Positions 1 through 12,100 of a stretch of 64,000 bases of DNA are shown here, piece after piece. The stretch covers positions 1-64,000 of the forward strand of contig NW_027018048.1 in the NCBI RefSeq assembly GCF_032854445.1, in the 5' to 3' direction. The DNA comes from Liolophura sinensis (lineage: Eukaryota > Mollusca > Polyplacophora > Chitonida > Chitonidae). The notes below the pieces were generated by a model that saw only the letters and a list, made by a program, of their open reading frames with translations, had not been told where the DNA came from and did not search any database. Position 1 is the stretch's first letter, and every line of letters begins with the position of its first letter. The position numbers were made by a program, and so were the translations under genes.

Positions 1-345
1 GACATTGAGATTGTCTTAGACTTAGAAGTAAGACAATTGCTGGGTGAGTTAAATGGGCTTAGCCCAAAGATTTGACGTCTTCTGGGCTACCGAAGGGCAC
101 ATAACTTATAGTCAAAAGTTGAATATAGTAATGACCAGTCGCGATTGTACAGAGTACAGTGTAGCCGATTTCAATTAACAAAAAGACCAGGTAAAAATGC
201 AAAAGTGGAAAAACTGTTCCAGTGCTGCTGGTAAGAGGCTAATCCGACGTATTTTGTGACGAGAAATCGAATGGTGCAAACCGCGTTGCTCTCCGACCAA
301 TACTTTTGGCTGTAGTGACAATTGAATGATCATTGATGTCATAAT

Positions 346-351
346 CACGTG
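346..351. promoter_or_regulatory. CACGTG (E-box/G-box core), one per unit
   Basis: The palindrome CACGTG sits at unit position 346-351 (context ataatcacgtgc) and is kept in nearly every unit even though the bases right after it vary (gcccagc, gcgtagc, gtgtagc, ttcagg). The only loss I noticed is catgtg near 61291. CACGTG is the core site of many basic helix-loop-helix factors in animals and fungi and of bHLH/bZIP factors in plants. Binding here is inference. Confidence 0.45.
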
Positions 352-473
352 CCCAGCAACGTCTCTTACTCCATGGAAACCAGGGAAATTTGCAATTTTT
401 CAACAGCTGCCGATGCTGGCTCAATTCCGCATCTTTTTGCACCTTACTGAAGTGGGTCAGTGTTCAGTTGTAC

Positions 474-484
474 TTTTTACAGCA
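474..484 (+). other. Splice-acceptor-like ctttttacag, one per unit
   Basis: At unit position 474-483 a pyrimidine-rich run ends in acag, as in a eukaryotic 3' splice site. A second one, a T run ending in aacag, lies near 395-405 but is destroyed (aacaactg) in C, T, P, Q and X units. Donor-like ctggtaaga (position about 228) and tgggtgagtt (position 41-50) occur on the same strand. Motif match only; there is no transcript evidence. Confidence 0.25.
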
Positions 485-1908
485 GACTGTATCAAGTACC
501 TTGTGTTTTTCACGTACAAATGGTGTGGTTTTTCTACACGTAGATAAAGACATTGAGATTGTCTTGCACTTAGAAGTATGGCAATTGCTGGGTGAGTTAA
601 ATGGGCTTGGCCCAAAGATTCGTCGTCTTCTGGGCTACCGAAGGGCACATAACTTATAGTCAAAAGTTGAATATAGTAATGACCAGTCGCGATTGTACAG
701 AGTACAGTGTAGCCGATTTCAATTAACAAAAAGACCAGGTAAAAGTGCAAAAGTGGAAAAACTGTTCCAGTGCTGCTGGTAAGAGGCTAATCCGACGTAT
801 TTTGTGACGAGAAATCGAATGGTGCAAACCGCGTTTCTCTCCGACCAATACTTTTGGCTGTAGTGACAATTGAATGATCATTGATGTCATAATCACGTGC
901 CCAGCAACGTCTCTTACTCCATGGAAACCAGGGAAATTTGCAATTTTTCAACAGCTGCCGATGCCTGGCTCAATTCCGCATCTTTTTGCACCTTACTGAA
1001 GTGGGTCAGTGTTCAGTTGTACTTTTTTACAGCAGACTGTATCAAGTACCTTGTGTTTTTCATGTACAAATGGTGTGGTTTTTCTACACGTAGATAAAGA
1101 CATTGAGATTGTCTTGGACTTAGAAATAAGACAATTGCTGGGTGAGTTAAATGGGCTTGCCCAAAGATTTGTCGTCTACTGGCTACCGAAGGGCACATAA
1201 CTTATAGTCAAAAGTTGAATATAGTAATGACCAGTCGCGATTGTCCAGAGTACAGTGTAGCCGATTTCAATTAACAAAACACCAGGCAAAAATGCAAAAG
1301 TGGAAAAACTGTTCCAGTGCTGCTGGTAAGAGGCTAATCCGACGTATTTTGTGGCGAGAAATCGAATGGTGCAAACCGCGTTGCTCTCCGACCAATATTT
1401 TTGGCTGTAGCGACAATTGAATGATCATTGATGTCATAATCACGTGCCCAACAACGGCTCTTACTCCATGGAAACCAGGGATATTTGCAATTTTTTAACA
1501 GCTGCCGATGCCTGGCTCAATTCCGCATCTTTTGGCACCTTACTGAAGTGGGTCAGTGTTCAGTTGTACTTTTTACAGCAGACTGTATCAAGTACCTTGT
1601 GTTTTTCACGTACAAATGGTGTGGTTTTTCTACACGTAGATAAAGACATTGAGATTGTCTTGCACTTAGAAGTAAGACAATTGCTGGGTGAGTTAAATGG
1701 GCTTGGCCCAAAGATTTGTCGTCTTCTGGGCTACCGAAGGGCACATAACTTATAGTCAAAAGTTGAATATAGTAATGACCAGTCGCGATTGTACAGAGTA
1801 CAGTGTAGCCGATTTCAATTAACAAAAAGACCAGGTAAAAATGCAAAAGTGGAAAAACTGTTCCAGTGCTACTAGTAAGAGGCTAATCCGACGTATTTTG
1901 TGGCGAGA

Positions 1909-1920
1909 AATCGAAATCGA
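1909..1920 (+). repeat. 6-bp tandem duplication (aatcga x2) inside one unit
   Basis: Where other units read gagaaatcgaatggtg, this one has aatcga twice in direct succession. The +6 keeps length divisible by 3. I see it in this unit only, so it is a private, recent event or a local sequence error. Confidence 0.9.
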
Positions 1921-2485
1921 ATGGTGCAAACCGCGTTGCTCTCTGACCAATACTTTTGGCTGTAGAGACAATTCAATTATCATTTATGTCATAATCACGT
2001 GCCCAGTAACGGCTCTTACTCCATGGAAACCAGGGATATTTGCAATTTTTTAACAGCTGCCGATGCCTGGCCCAATTCCGCATCTTTTGGCACCTTATAA
2101 ATGTGGGTCAGTGTTCAGTTGTACTTTTTACAGCAGACTGTATCAAGTACCTTGTGTTTTTTATGTACAAATGGTTTGGTTTTTCTACACGTAGATAAAG
2201 ACATTGAGATTGTCTTAGACTTAGAAGTAAGACAATTGCTGGGTGAGTTAAATGGGCTTAGCCCAAAGATTTGACGTCTTCTGGGCTACCGAAGGGCACA
2301 TAACTTATAGTCAAAAGTTGAATATAGTAATGACCAGTCGCGATTGTACAGAGTACAGTGTAGCCGATTTCAATTAACAAAAGACCAGGTAAAAATGCAA
2401 AAGTGGAAAAACTGTTCCAGTGCTGCTGGTAAGAGCTAATCCGACGTATTTTGTGACGAGAAATCGAATGGTGCAAACCGCGTTG

Positions 2486-2496
2486 CTCTCTTGGCT
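2486..2496 (+). other. 12-bp deletion junction in one unit
   Basis: Normal units read gctctccgaccaatactttt before ggctgtag. Here gctctc runs straight into ttggcttgtag, so the cgaccaatactt segment is missing and one extra t follows. The breakpoint is between 2490 and 2491. Several one-base indels lie within the next kilobase. Confidence 0.85.
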
Positions 2497-5400
2497 TGTA
2501 GTGACAATTGAATGATCATTGATGTCATAATCACGTGCCCAGCAACGTCTCTTACTCCATGGAAACCAGGGAAATTTGCCAATTTTCAACAGGTGCCGAT
2601 GCCTGGCTCAATTCCGCATCTTTTTGCACCATATAAATGTGGGTCAGTGTTCAGTTGTACTTTTTACAGCAGACTGTATCAAGGTACCTTGTGTTTTTCA
2701 CGTACAAATGGTGTGGTTTTTTCTACACGTAGATAAAGACATTGAGATTGTCTTGCACTTTGAAGTATGGCAATTGCTGGGTGAGTTAAATGGGCTTGGC
2801 CCAAAGATTCGGTCGTCTTCTGGGCTACCGAGGGCACATAACTTATAGTCAAAAGTTGAATATAGTAATGACCAGTCCGGCGATGTACAGAGTACAGTGT
2901 AGCCGATTTCAATTAACAAAAAAGACCAGGTAAAAGTGCAAAAGTGGAAAAAACTGTTTCCAGTGCTGCTGGTAAGAGGCTAATCCGACGTATTTTGTGA
3001 CGAGAAATCGAATGGTGCAAACCGCGTTTCTCTCCGACCAATACTTTTGGCTGTAGTGACAATTGAATGATCATTGATGTCATAATCACGTGCCCAGCAA
3101 CGTCTCTTACTCCATGGAAACCAGGGAAATTTGCAATTTTTCAACAGCTGCCGATGCCTGGCTCAATTCCGCATCTTTTTGCACCTTACTGAAGTGGGTC
3201 AGTGTTCAGTTGTACTCTTTACAGCAGACTGTATCAAGTACCTTGTGTTTTTCAACGTACAAATGGTGTTGGTTTTTCTACACGTAGATAAAGACATTGA
3301 AGATTGTCTTGCACTAGAAGTAAGGCAATTGCTGGGTGAGTTAAATGGGCTCGCCCAAGATTTGTCGTCTTCTGGGCTACCGAAGGGCACATAACTTATA
3401 GTCAAAAGTTGAATATAGTAATGACCAGTCGCGATTGTACAGAGTACAGTGTAGCCGATTTCAATTAACAAAAAGACCAGGTAAAAATGCAAAAGTGGAA
3501 AAACTGTTCCAGTGCTACTAGTAAGAGGCTAATCCGACGTATTTTGTGGCGAGAAATCGAATGGTGCAAACCGCGTTGCTCTTTGACCAATACTTTTGGC
3601 TGTAGAGACAATTCAATGATCATTTATGTCATAATCACGTGCCCAGTAACGGCTCTTACTCCATGGAAACCAGGGCTATTTGCAATTTTTTTAACAGCTG
3701 CCGATGCCTGGCCCAATTCCGCATCTTTTGGCACCTTATAAATGTGGGTCAGTGTTCAGTTGTACTTTTTACAGCAGACTGTATCAAGTACCTTGTGTTT
3801 TTTATGTACAAATGGTCTGGTTTTTCTACACGTAGATAAAGACATTGAGATTGTCTTAGACTTAGAAGTAAGACAATTGCTGGGTGAGTTAAATGGGCTT
3901 AGCCCAAAGATTTGACGTCTTCTGGGCTACCGAAGGGCACATAACTTATAGTCAAAAGTTGAATATAGTAATGACCAGTCGCGATTGTACAGAGTACAGT
4001 GTAGCCGATTTCAATTAACAAAAAGACCAGGTAAAAATGCAAAAGAGGAAAAACTGGTTCCAGTGCTGCTGGTAAGAGGCTAATCCGACGTATTTTGTGA
4101 CGAGAAATCGAATGGTGCAAACCGCGTTGCTCTCCGACCAATACTTTTGGCTGTAGTGACAATTGAATGATCATTGATGTCATAATCACGTGCCCAGCAA
4201 CGTCTCTTACTCCATGGAAACCAGGGAAATTGCAATTTTTCAACAGCTGCCGATGCCTGGCTCAATTCCGCATCTTTTTGCACCTTACTGAAATGGGTCA
4301 GTGTTCAGTTGTACTTTTTACAGCAGACTGTATCAAGTACCTTGTGTTTTTCACGTACAAATGGTGTGGTTTTTCTACACGTAGATAAAGACATTGAGAT
4401 TGTCTTGCACTTAGAAGTATGGCAATTGCTGGGTGAGTTAAATGGGCTTGGCCCAAAGATTCGTCGTCTTCTGGGCTACCGAAGGGCACATAACTTATAG
4501 TCAAAAGTTGAATATAGTAATGACCAGTCGCGATTGTACAGAGTAGAGTGTAGCCGATTTCAATTAACAAAAAGACCAGGTAAAAGTGCAAAAGTGGAAA
4601 AACTGTTCCAGTGCTGCTGGTAAGAGGCTAATCCGACGTATTTTGTGACGAGAAATGGAATGGTGCAAACCGCGTTTCTCTCCGACCAATACTTTTGGCT
4701 GTAGTGACAATTGAATGATCATTGATGTCATAATCACGTGCCCAGCAACGTCTCTTACTCCATGGAAACCAGGGAAATTTGCAATTTTTCAACAGCTGCC
4801 GATGCCTGGCTCAATTTCGCATCTTTTTGCACCTTACTGAAGTGGGGTCAGTGTTCAGTGTACTTTTTACAGCAGACTGTATCAAGTACCTTGTGTTTTT
4901 CACGTACCAATGGTGTGGTTTTTCTACACGTAGATAAAGACATTGAGATTGTCTTGCACTTAGAAGTAAGGCAATTGCTGGGTGAGTTAAATGGGCTCGG
5001 CCCAAAGATTTGTCGTCTTCTGGGCTAACCGAAGGGCACATAACTTATAGTCAAAAGTTGAATATAGTAATGACCAGTCGCGATTGTACAGAGTACAGTG
5101 TAGCCGATTTCAATTAACAAAAAGACCAGGTAAAAATGCAAAAGTGGAAAAACTGTTCCAGTGCTACTAGTAAGACGCTAATCCGACGTATTTTGTGGCG
5201 AGAAATCGAATGGTGCAATCCGCGTAGCTCTCCGACCAATACGTTTTGGCTGTAGCGACAATTGAATGATCATTTATGTCATAATCACGTGCCCAGCAAC
5301 GGCTCTTACTCCATGGAAACCAGAAAATTTGCATTTTTTAACAACTGCCGATGCCTGGCCCAATTCCGCATCTTTTGGCACCTTATAAATGTGGGTCAGT

Positions 5401-6585
5401 GTTTAGTTGTACTTTTTACAGCAGACTGTATCAAGTACCTTGTGTTTTTCATGTACAAATGGTGTGGTTTTTCTACACGTAGATAAAGACATTGAGATTG
5501 TCTTGGACTTAGAAATAAGACAATTGCTGGGTGAGTTAAATGGGCTTGGCCAAAGTTTTCAGGTCTTCTGGGCTACCGAAGGGCACATAACTTATAGTCA
5601 AAAGTTGAATATAGTAATAACCAGGCGCGATTGTACAGAGTACAGTGTAGCCGATTTCATTTAACAAAAAGACCAGGTAAAAATGCAAAAGTGGAAAAAC
5701 TGTTCCAGTGCTACTAGTAAGAGGCTAATCCGACGTATTTTGTGGCGAGAAATCGAATGGTGCAAACCGCGTTGCTCTCTGACCAATACTTTTGGCTGTA
5801 TAGACAATTCAATGATCATTTATGTCATAATCACGTGCCCAACAACGGCTCTTACTCCATGGAAACCAGGGATATTTGCCATTTTTTAACAGTTGCCGAT
5901 GCCTGGCCCAATTCCGCATCTTTTGGCACCTTATAAATGTGGGTCAGTGTTCAGTTGTACTTTTTACAGCAGACTGTATCAAGTACCTTGTGTTTTTTAC
6001 GTACAAATGGTGTGGTTTTTCTACACGTAGATGAAGACATTGAGATTGTCTTGGACTTAGAAGTAAGACAATTGCTGGGTGAGTTAAATTGGCTTAGCCC
6101 AAAGATTTCAGGTCTTCTGGGCTACCGAAGGGCACATAACTTATAGTCAAAAGTTGAATATAGTAATGACCAGTCGCGATTGTACAGAGTACAGTGTAGC
6201 CGATTTCAATTAACAAAAAGACCAGGTAAAAATGCAAAAGTGGAAAAAACTGTTCCAGTGCTGCTGGTAAGAGGCTAATCCGACGTATTTTGTGACGAGA
6301 AATCGAATGGTGCAAACCGCGTTGCTCTCCGACCAATACTTTTGGCTGTAGTGACAATTGAATGATCATTGATGTCATAATCACGTGCCCAGCAACGTCT
6401 CTTACTCCATGGAAACCAGGGAAATTTGCAATTTTTCAACTGCTGCCGATGCCTGGCTCAATTCCGCATCTTTTTGCACCTTACTGAAGTGGGTCAGTGT
6501 TCAGTTGTACTTTTTACAGCAGACTGTATCAAGTACCTTGTGTTTTTCACGTACAAATGGTGTGGTTTTTCTACACGTAGATAAA

Positions 6586-7134
6586 GACATTGAGATTGTC
6601 TTGCACTTAGAAGTAAGGCAATTGCTGGGTGAGTTAAATGGGCTTAGCCCAAAGATTTGTCGTCTTCTGGGCTACCGAAGGGCACATAACTTATAGTCAA
6701 AAGTTGAATATAGTAATGACCAGTCGCGATTGTACAGAGTACAGTGTAGCCGATTTCAATTAACAAAACACCCAGGCAAAAATGCAAAAGTGGAAAAACT
6801 GTTCCAGTGCTGCTGGTAAGAGGCTAATCCGACGTATTTTGTGACGAGAAATCGAATGGTGCAAACCGCGTTGCTCTCCGACCAATACTTTTGGCTGTAG
6901 CGACAATTGAATGATCATTGATGTCATAATCACGTGCCCAGCAACGGCTCTTACTCCATGGAAACCAGGGATATTTGCAATTTTTTAACAGCTGCCGATG
7001 CCTGGCCCAATTCCGCATCTTTAGGCACCTTATTCATGTGGGTCTGTGTTCAGTTGAACTTTTTACAGCAGACTGTATCAAGTACCTTGTTTTTTTTATC
7101 TACAAATGGTCTGGTTTTTCTACACGTAGATAAA
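6586..7134 (+). repeat. Reference satellite unit, exactly 549 bp
   Basis: A typical full-length unit, chosen because it and its neighbours have no length change. In this phase (unit position 1 = gacattgag) the landmarks are: a near-palindrome gggcttagccc or gggcttggccc around 55-65; cataacttatagtcaaaag near 100; gtacagagtacagtgtagcc near 147-165; a donor-like ctggtaaga near 228-236; CACGTG at 346-351; CCATGG at 371-376; an acceptor-like T-run plus aacag near 395-405; a second one, ctttttacag, at 474-483; the hairpin tacagcagactgta at 479-492; and ctacacgtag near 535-544. Hand-counted G+C of the consensus is 228 of 549. 549 is 3 x 183, compatible with three nucleosomes per unit, but I see no internal 183-bp sub-repeat. 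Confidence 0.95.
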
Positions 7135-7372
7135 GACATTGAGATTGTCTTCGACTTAGAAGTAAGACAATTGCTGGGTGAGTTAAATGGGCTTAGCCCA
7201 AAGATTTGACGTCTTCTGTGCTACCGAAGGGCACATAACTTATAGTCAAAAGTTGAATATAGTAATGACCAGTCGCGATTGTACAGAGTACAGTGTAGCC
7301 GATTTCAATTAACAAAAAGACCAGGTAAAAATGCAAAAGTGGAAAAACTGTTCCAGTGCTGCTGGTAAGAGG

Positions 7373-7567
7373 CTAATCCGACGTATTTTGTGACGAGAAA
7401 TCGAATGGTGCAAACCGCGTTGCTCTCCGACCAATACTTTTGGCTGTAGTGACAATTGAATGATCATTGATGTCATAATCACGTGCCCAGCAACGTCTCT
7501 TACTCCATGGAAACCAGGGAAATTTGCAATTTTTCAACAGCTGCCGATGCCTGGCCCAATTCCGCAT
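7373..7567 (-). other. Recurring 64-codon antisense frame with ATG, probably noncoding
   Basis: This frame starts at a true ATG (gcat in the forward strand of attccgcatc) and ends at the tag in gctaatcc. It recurs in most W, C, T, K, P and Q units. The product is basic and tryptophan-rich, with no recognised family. Variation among copies changes residues freely, and in units with indels it is frameshifted. It is the only antisense frame with a normal start, but I see no promoter or conservation pattern to support translation. Confidence 0.15.
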
Positions 7568-7794
7568 CTTTTTGCACCTTACTGAAGTGGGTCAGTGTTC
7601 AGTTGTACTTTTTACAGCAGACTGTATCAAGTACCTTGTGTTTTTCACGTACAAATGGTGTGGTTTTTCTACACGTAGATAAAGACATTGAGATTGTCTT
7701 GCACTTAGAAGTAAGGCAATTGCTGGGTGAGTTAAATGGGCTTGGCCCAAAGATTTGTCGTCTTCTGGGCTACCGAAGGGCACATAACTTATAG
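7483..7794 (+). other. Recurring 103-codon open frame, probably noncoding
   Basis: This is the best-kept forward frame. It starts at GTG within CACGTG; the first ATG is nine codons in (CCATGG), which would leave 95 codons. It crosses the unit boundary and ends at the tag of cttatag. The predicted product has no family, signal peptide or domain that I recognise. The frame recurs in S, J and N units but is interrupted by a stop (tttgacg) or by frameshifts in many others. Synonymous and non-synonymous sites look equally variable by eye. I regard it as a chance frame. Confidence 0.15.
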
Positions 7795-7885
7795 TCAAAA
7801 GTTGAATATAGTAATGACCAGTCGCGATTGTACAGAGTACAGTGTAGCCGATTTCAATTAACAAAAAGACCAGGTAAAAATGCAA
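7592..7885 (-). other. Recurring 97-codon antisense frame, probably noncoding
   Basis: A frame of 97 codons on the opposite strand, overlapping the forward frame, recurs in dozens of units. Its start is TTG and the translation contains no ATG-encoded methionine at all, so a eukaryotic ribosome would not start it normally. In units lacking the usual stop it extends (up to 146 codons at 15823-16263). It is leucine- and hydrophobic-rich in the first third but has no recognisable domain. Considered a by-product of the repeat. Confidence 0.12.
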
Positions 7886-8977
7886 AAGTGGAAAAAATGT
7901 TCCAGTGCTGCTGACAAGACGCTAATCCGACGTATTTTGTGGCGAGAAATCGAATGGTGCAAACCGCGTTGCTCTCCAACCAATACTTTTGGCTGTAGCG
8001 ACAATTGAATGATCATTTATGTCATAATCACGTGCGTAGCAACGTCTCTTACTGCATGGAAACCAGGGAAATTTGCAATTTTTTAACAGCTGCCGATGCC
8101 TGGCTCAATTCCGCATCTTTTGGCACCTTACTGAAGTGGGTCAGTGTTCAGTTGTACTTTTTACAGCAGACTGTATCAAGTACCTTTTGTTTTTCACGTA
8201 CAAATGGTGTGGTTTTTCTACACGTAGATAAAGACATTGAGATTGTCTTGCACTTAGAAGTAAGGCAATTGCTGGGTGAGTTAAATGGGCTTGGCCCAAA
8301 GATTTGTCGTCTTCTGGGCTACCGAAGGGCACATAACTTATAGTCAAAAGTTGAATATAGTAATGACCAGTCGCGATTGTACAGAGTACAGTGTAGCCGA
8401 TTTCAATTAACAAAACACCCAGGCAAAAATGCAAAAGTGGAAAAACTGCTCCAGTGCTGCTGGTAAGAGGCTAATCCGACGTATTTTGTGACGAGAAATC
8501 GAATGGTGCAAACCGCGTTGCTCTCCGACCAATACTTTTGGCTGTAGCGACAATTGAATGATCATTGATGTCATAATCACGTGCCCAGCAACGGCTCTTA
8601 CTCCATGGAAACCAGGGATATTTGCAATTTTTTAACAGCTGCCGATGCCTGGCCCAATTCCGCATCTTTAGGCACCTTATTCATGTGCGTCTGTGTTCAG
8701 TTGAACTTTTTACAGCAGACTGTATCAAGTACCTTGTTTTTTTTATCTACAAATGGTCTGGTTTTTCTACACGTAGATAAAGACATTGAGATTGTCTTGG
8801 ACTTAGAAGTAAGACAATTGCTGGGTGAGTTAAATGGGCTTAGCCCAAAGATTTGACGTCTTCTGGGCTACCGAAGGGTACATAACTTATAGTCAAAAGT
8901 TGAATATAGTAATGACCAGTCGCGATTGTACAGAGTACAGTGTAGCCGATTTCAATTAACAAAAAGACCAGGTAAAA

Positions 8978-9184
8978 ATGCAAAAGTGGAAAAACTGTTC
9001 CAGTGCTACTAGTAAGAGGCTAATCCGACGTATTTTGTGGCGAGAAATCGAATGGTGCAAACCGCGTTGCTCTCTGACCAATACTTTTGGCTGTAGAGAC
9101 AATTCAATGATCATTTATGTCATAATCACGTGCCCAGTAACGGCTCTTACTCCATGGAAACCAGGGATATTTGCAATTTTTTAA
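8978..9184 (+). other. Recurring 68-codon forward frame with ATG, probably noncoding
   Basis: This frame starts at the ATG of aaaaatgcaaaag and is open only in M/N units, where tgtggcgag replaces tgtgacgag and attcaatg replaces the in-frame stop of attgaatg. The product is cysteine- and arginine-rich in its first half and hydrophobic at its end. No family is recognised. It is found in about a dozen and a half units, including 3487, 25991, 27638, 47958, 49604 and 61690. Confidence 0.15.
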
Positions 9185-12100
9185 CAGCTGCCGATGCCTG
9201 GCCCAATTCCGCATCTTTTGGCACTTTATAAATGTGGGTCAGTGTTCAGTTGTACTTTTTACAGCAGACTGTATCAAGTACCTTGTGTTTTTCACGTACA
9301 AATGGTGTGGTTTTTCTACACGTAGATAAAGACATTGACATTGTCTTGCACTTAGAAGTATGGCAATTGCTGGGTGAGTTAAATGGGCTTGGCCCAAAGA
9401 TTCGTCGTCTTCTGGGCTACCGAAGGGCACATAACTTATAGTCAAAAGTTGAATATAGTAATGACCAGTCGCGATTGTACAGAGTACAGTGTAGCCGATT
9501 TCAATTAACAAAAAGACCAGGTAAAAATGCAAAAGTGGAAAAACTGTTCCAGTGCTACTAGTAAGAGGCTAATCCGACGTAATTTGTGACGAGAAATCCA
9601 ATGGTGCAATCCGCGTTGCTCTCCGACCAATACTTTTGGATGTAGCGACAATTGAATGATCATTGATGTCATAATCACGTGCGTAGCAACGGCTCTTACT
9701 CCATGGAAACCAGGAAAATTTGCAATTTTTTAACAACTGCCGATGCCTGGCCCAATTCCGCATCTTTTGGCACCTTATAAATGTGGGTCAGTGTTTAGTT
9801 GTACTATTTACAGCAGACTGTATCAAGTACCTTGTGTTTTTCATGTACAAATGGTGTGGTTTTTCTACACGTAGATAAAGACATTGAGATTGTCTTGGAC
9901 TTAGAAGTAAGACAATTGCTGGGTGAGTTAAATGGGCTTCGCCCAAAGATTTGACGTCTTCTGGGCTACCGAAGGGCACATAACTTATAGTCAAAAGTTG
10001 AATATAGTAATGACCAGTCGCGATTGTACAGAGTACAGTGTAGCCGATTTCAATTAACAAACAGACCAGGTAAAAATGCAAAAGTGGAAAAAATGTTCCA
10101 GTGCTGCTGATAAGAGGCTAATCCGACGTATTTTGTGACGAGAAATCGAATGGTGCAAACCGCGTTGCTCTCCGACCAATACTTTTGGCTGTAGCGACAA
10201 TTGAATGATCATTGATGTCATAATCACGTGCCCAGCAACGTCTCTTACTGCATGGAAACCAGGGAAATTTGCAATTTTTTAACAGCTGCCGATGCCTGGC
10301 TCAATTCCGCATCTTTTGGCACCTTACTGAAGTGGGTCAGTGTTCAGTTGTACTTTTTACAGCAGACTGTATCAAGTACCTTGTGTTTTTCACGTACAAA
10401 TGGTGTGGTTTTTCTACACGTAGATAAAGACATTGAGATTGTCTTGCACTTAGAAGTAAGGCAATTGCTGGGTGAGTTAAATGGGCTTGGCCCAAAGATT
10501 TGTCGTCTTCTGGGCTACCGAAGGGCACATAACTTATAGTCAAAAGTTGAATATAGTAATGACCAGTCGCGATTGTACAGAGTACAGTGTAGCCGATTTC
10601 AATTAACAAAACACCCAGGCAAAAATGCAAAAGTGGAAAAACTGTTCCAGTGCTGCTGGTAAGAGGCTAATCCGACGTATTTTGTGACGAGAAATCGAAT
10701 GGTGCAAACCGCGTTGCTCTCTGACCAATACTTTTGGCTGTAGAGACAATTCAATGATCATTTATGTCATAATCACGTGCCCAGTAACGGCTCTTACTCC
10801 ATGGAAACCAGGGATATTTGCAATTTTTTAACAGCTGCCGATGCCTGGCCCAATTCCGCATCTTTTGGCACCTTATTTATGTGGGTCAGTGTTCAGTTGT
10901 ACTTTATACAGCAGACTGTATCAAGTACCTTGTGTTTTTTATGTACAAATGGTCTGGTTTTTCTACACGTAGATAAAGACATTGAGATTGTCTTAGACTT
11001 AGAAGTAAGACAATTGCTGGGTGAGTTAAATGGGCTTAGCCCAAAGATTTGACGTCTTCTGGGCTACCGAAGGGCACATAACTTATAGTCAAAAGTTGAA
11101 TATAGTAATGACCAGTCGCGATTGTACAGAGTACAGTGTAGCCGATTTCAATTAACAAAACACCCAGGCAAAAATGCAAAAGTGGAAAAACTGTTCCAGT
11201 GCTGCTGGTAAGAGGCTAATCCGACGTATTTTGTGGCGAGAAATCGAATGGTGCAAACCGCGTTGCTCTCTGACCAATACTTTTGGCTGTAGAGACAATT
11301 CAATGATCATTTATGTCATAATCACGTGCCCAGTAACGGCTCTTACTCCATGGAAACCAGGGATATTTGCAATTTTTTAACAACTGCCGATGCCTGTCCC
11401 AATTCCGCATCTTTTGGCACCTTATAAATGTGGGTCAGTGTTAAGTTGTACTTTTTACAGCAGACTGTATTAAGTACCTTGTGTTTTTCATGTACAAATG
11501 GTGTGGTTTTTCTACACGTAGATAAAGACATTGAGATTGTCTTGGACTTAGAAATAAGGCAATTGCTGGGTGAGTTAAATGGGCTTGGCCTAAAGATTTC
11601 AGGTCTTCTGGGCTACCGAAGGGCACATAACTTATAGTCAAAAGTTGAATATAGTAATGACCAGTCGCGATTGTACAGAGTACAGTGTAGCCGATTTCAA
11701 TTAACAAAACACCCAGGCAAAAATGCAAAAGTGGAAAAACTGTTCCAGTGCTGCTGGTAAGAGGCTAATCCGACGTATTTTGTGACGAGAAATCGAATGG
11801 TGCAAACCGCGTTGCTCTCTGACCAATACTTTTGGCTGTAGCGACAATTGAATGATCATTGATGTCATAATCACGTGCCCAGCAACGGCTCTTACTCCAT
11901 GGAAACCAGGGATATTTGCAATTTTTTAACAGCTGCCGATGCCTGGCCCAATTCCGCATCTTTAGGCACTTTATACATGTGGGTCTGTGGTCAGTTGAAC
12001 TTTTTTACAGCAGACTGTATCAAGTACCTTGTTTTTTTTATATACAAATTTTCTGGTTTTTCTACACGTAGATAAAGACATTGAGATTGTCTTGGACTTA

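Larger units (their letters stand above)
1279..4023 (+). repeat. Five-unit block N-M-S-S'-M, copy 1
   Basis: Five consecutive units (2745 bp, exactly 5 x 549 despite internal indels that balance out) in an order repeated at 25429-28173. N has cccaacaacggc and tggcgag. The next M has gctactagtaag, cccagtaac and a ttataaatg tail. S has gaagtatggc or gaagtttggc-like left ends with gattcg. S' has gtgcaaaag and cgtttctctcc. The last unit is M again. This copy is richer in indels, including a 6-bp duplication near 1909 and a 12-bp deletion near 2490. Confidence 0.75.
1..5120 (+). repeat. Mainly trimeric zone (S, S', M/N subfamilies)
   Basis: Units here are dominated by S types, recognised by ttcaacagctg, ctcaattcc, tttttgcacc, ttactgaagtggg and ttcacgtac in the right third. 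The S' variant carries gtgcaaaag for atgcaaaag and cgtttctctcc for cgttgctctcc; it occurs near 830, 3026 and 4670, that is four and then three units apart. Between them lie M/N units with gctactagtaag, tgtggcgag and cccagtaacgg or cccaacaacgg. The order S, S', M is a three-unit rhythm with one extra unit inserted. Confidence 0.7.

Noticed and set aside
260-275. RNA polymerase III B box in gagaaatcgaatggtg
   Set aside because: Only the tcgaat centre fits; both flanks mismatch the ggttc...cc consensus, and no A box lies upstream at a suitable distance.
286-302. CENP-B box in units with cttcgaccaatag
   Set aside because: ttcg and the central a match, but the required cggg is gttt here. No other position on either strand keeps the core bases.
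446-452. TATA box in units with ccttataaatg
   Set aside because: The string tataaa is present only in some subfamilies (others have ttactgaa or ttattcat), and nothing else marks a promoter there.
1-549. Internal 183-bp sub-repeats within the unit
   Set aside because: Comparing the three thirds of the unit by eye shows no alignment beyond short chance matches such as accagg and gtacag.
7483-7885. Conserved overlapping 103- and 97-codon frames as real genes
   Set aside because: They start at GTG and TTG, are broken by stops or frameshifts in many units, show no recognisable domain, and recur only because the unit length is a multiple of three.
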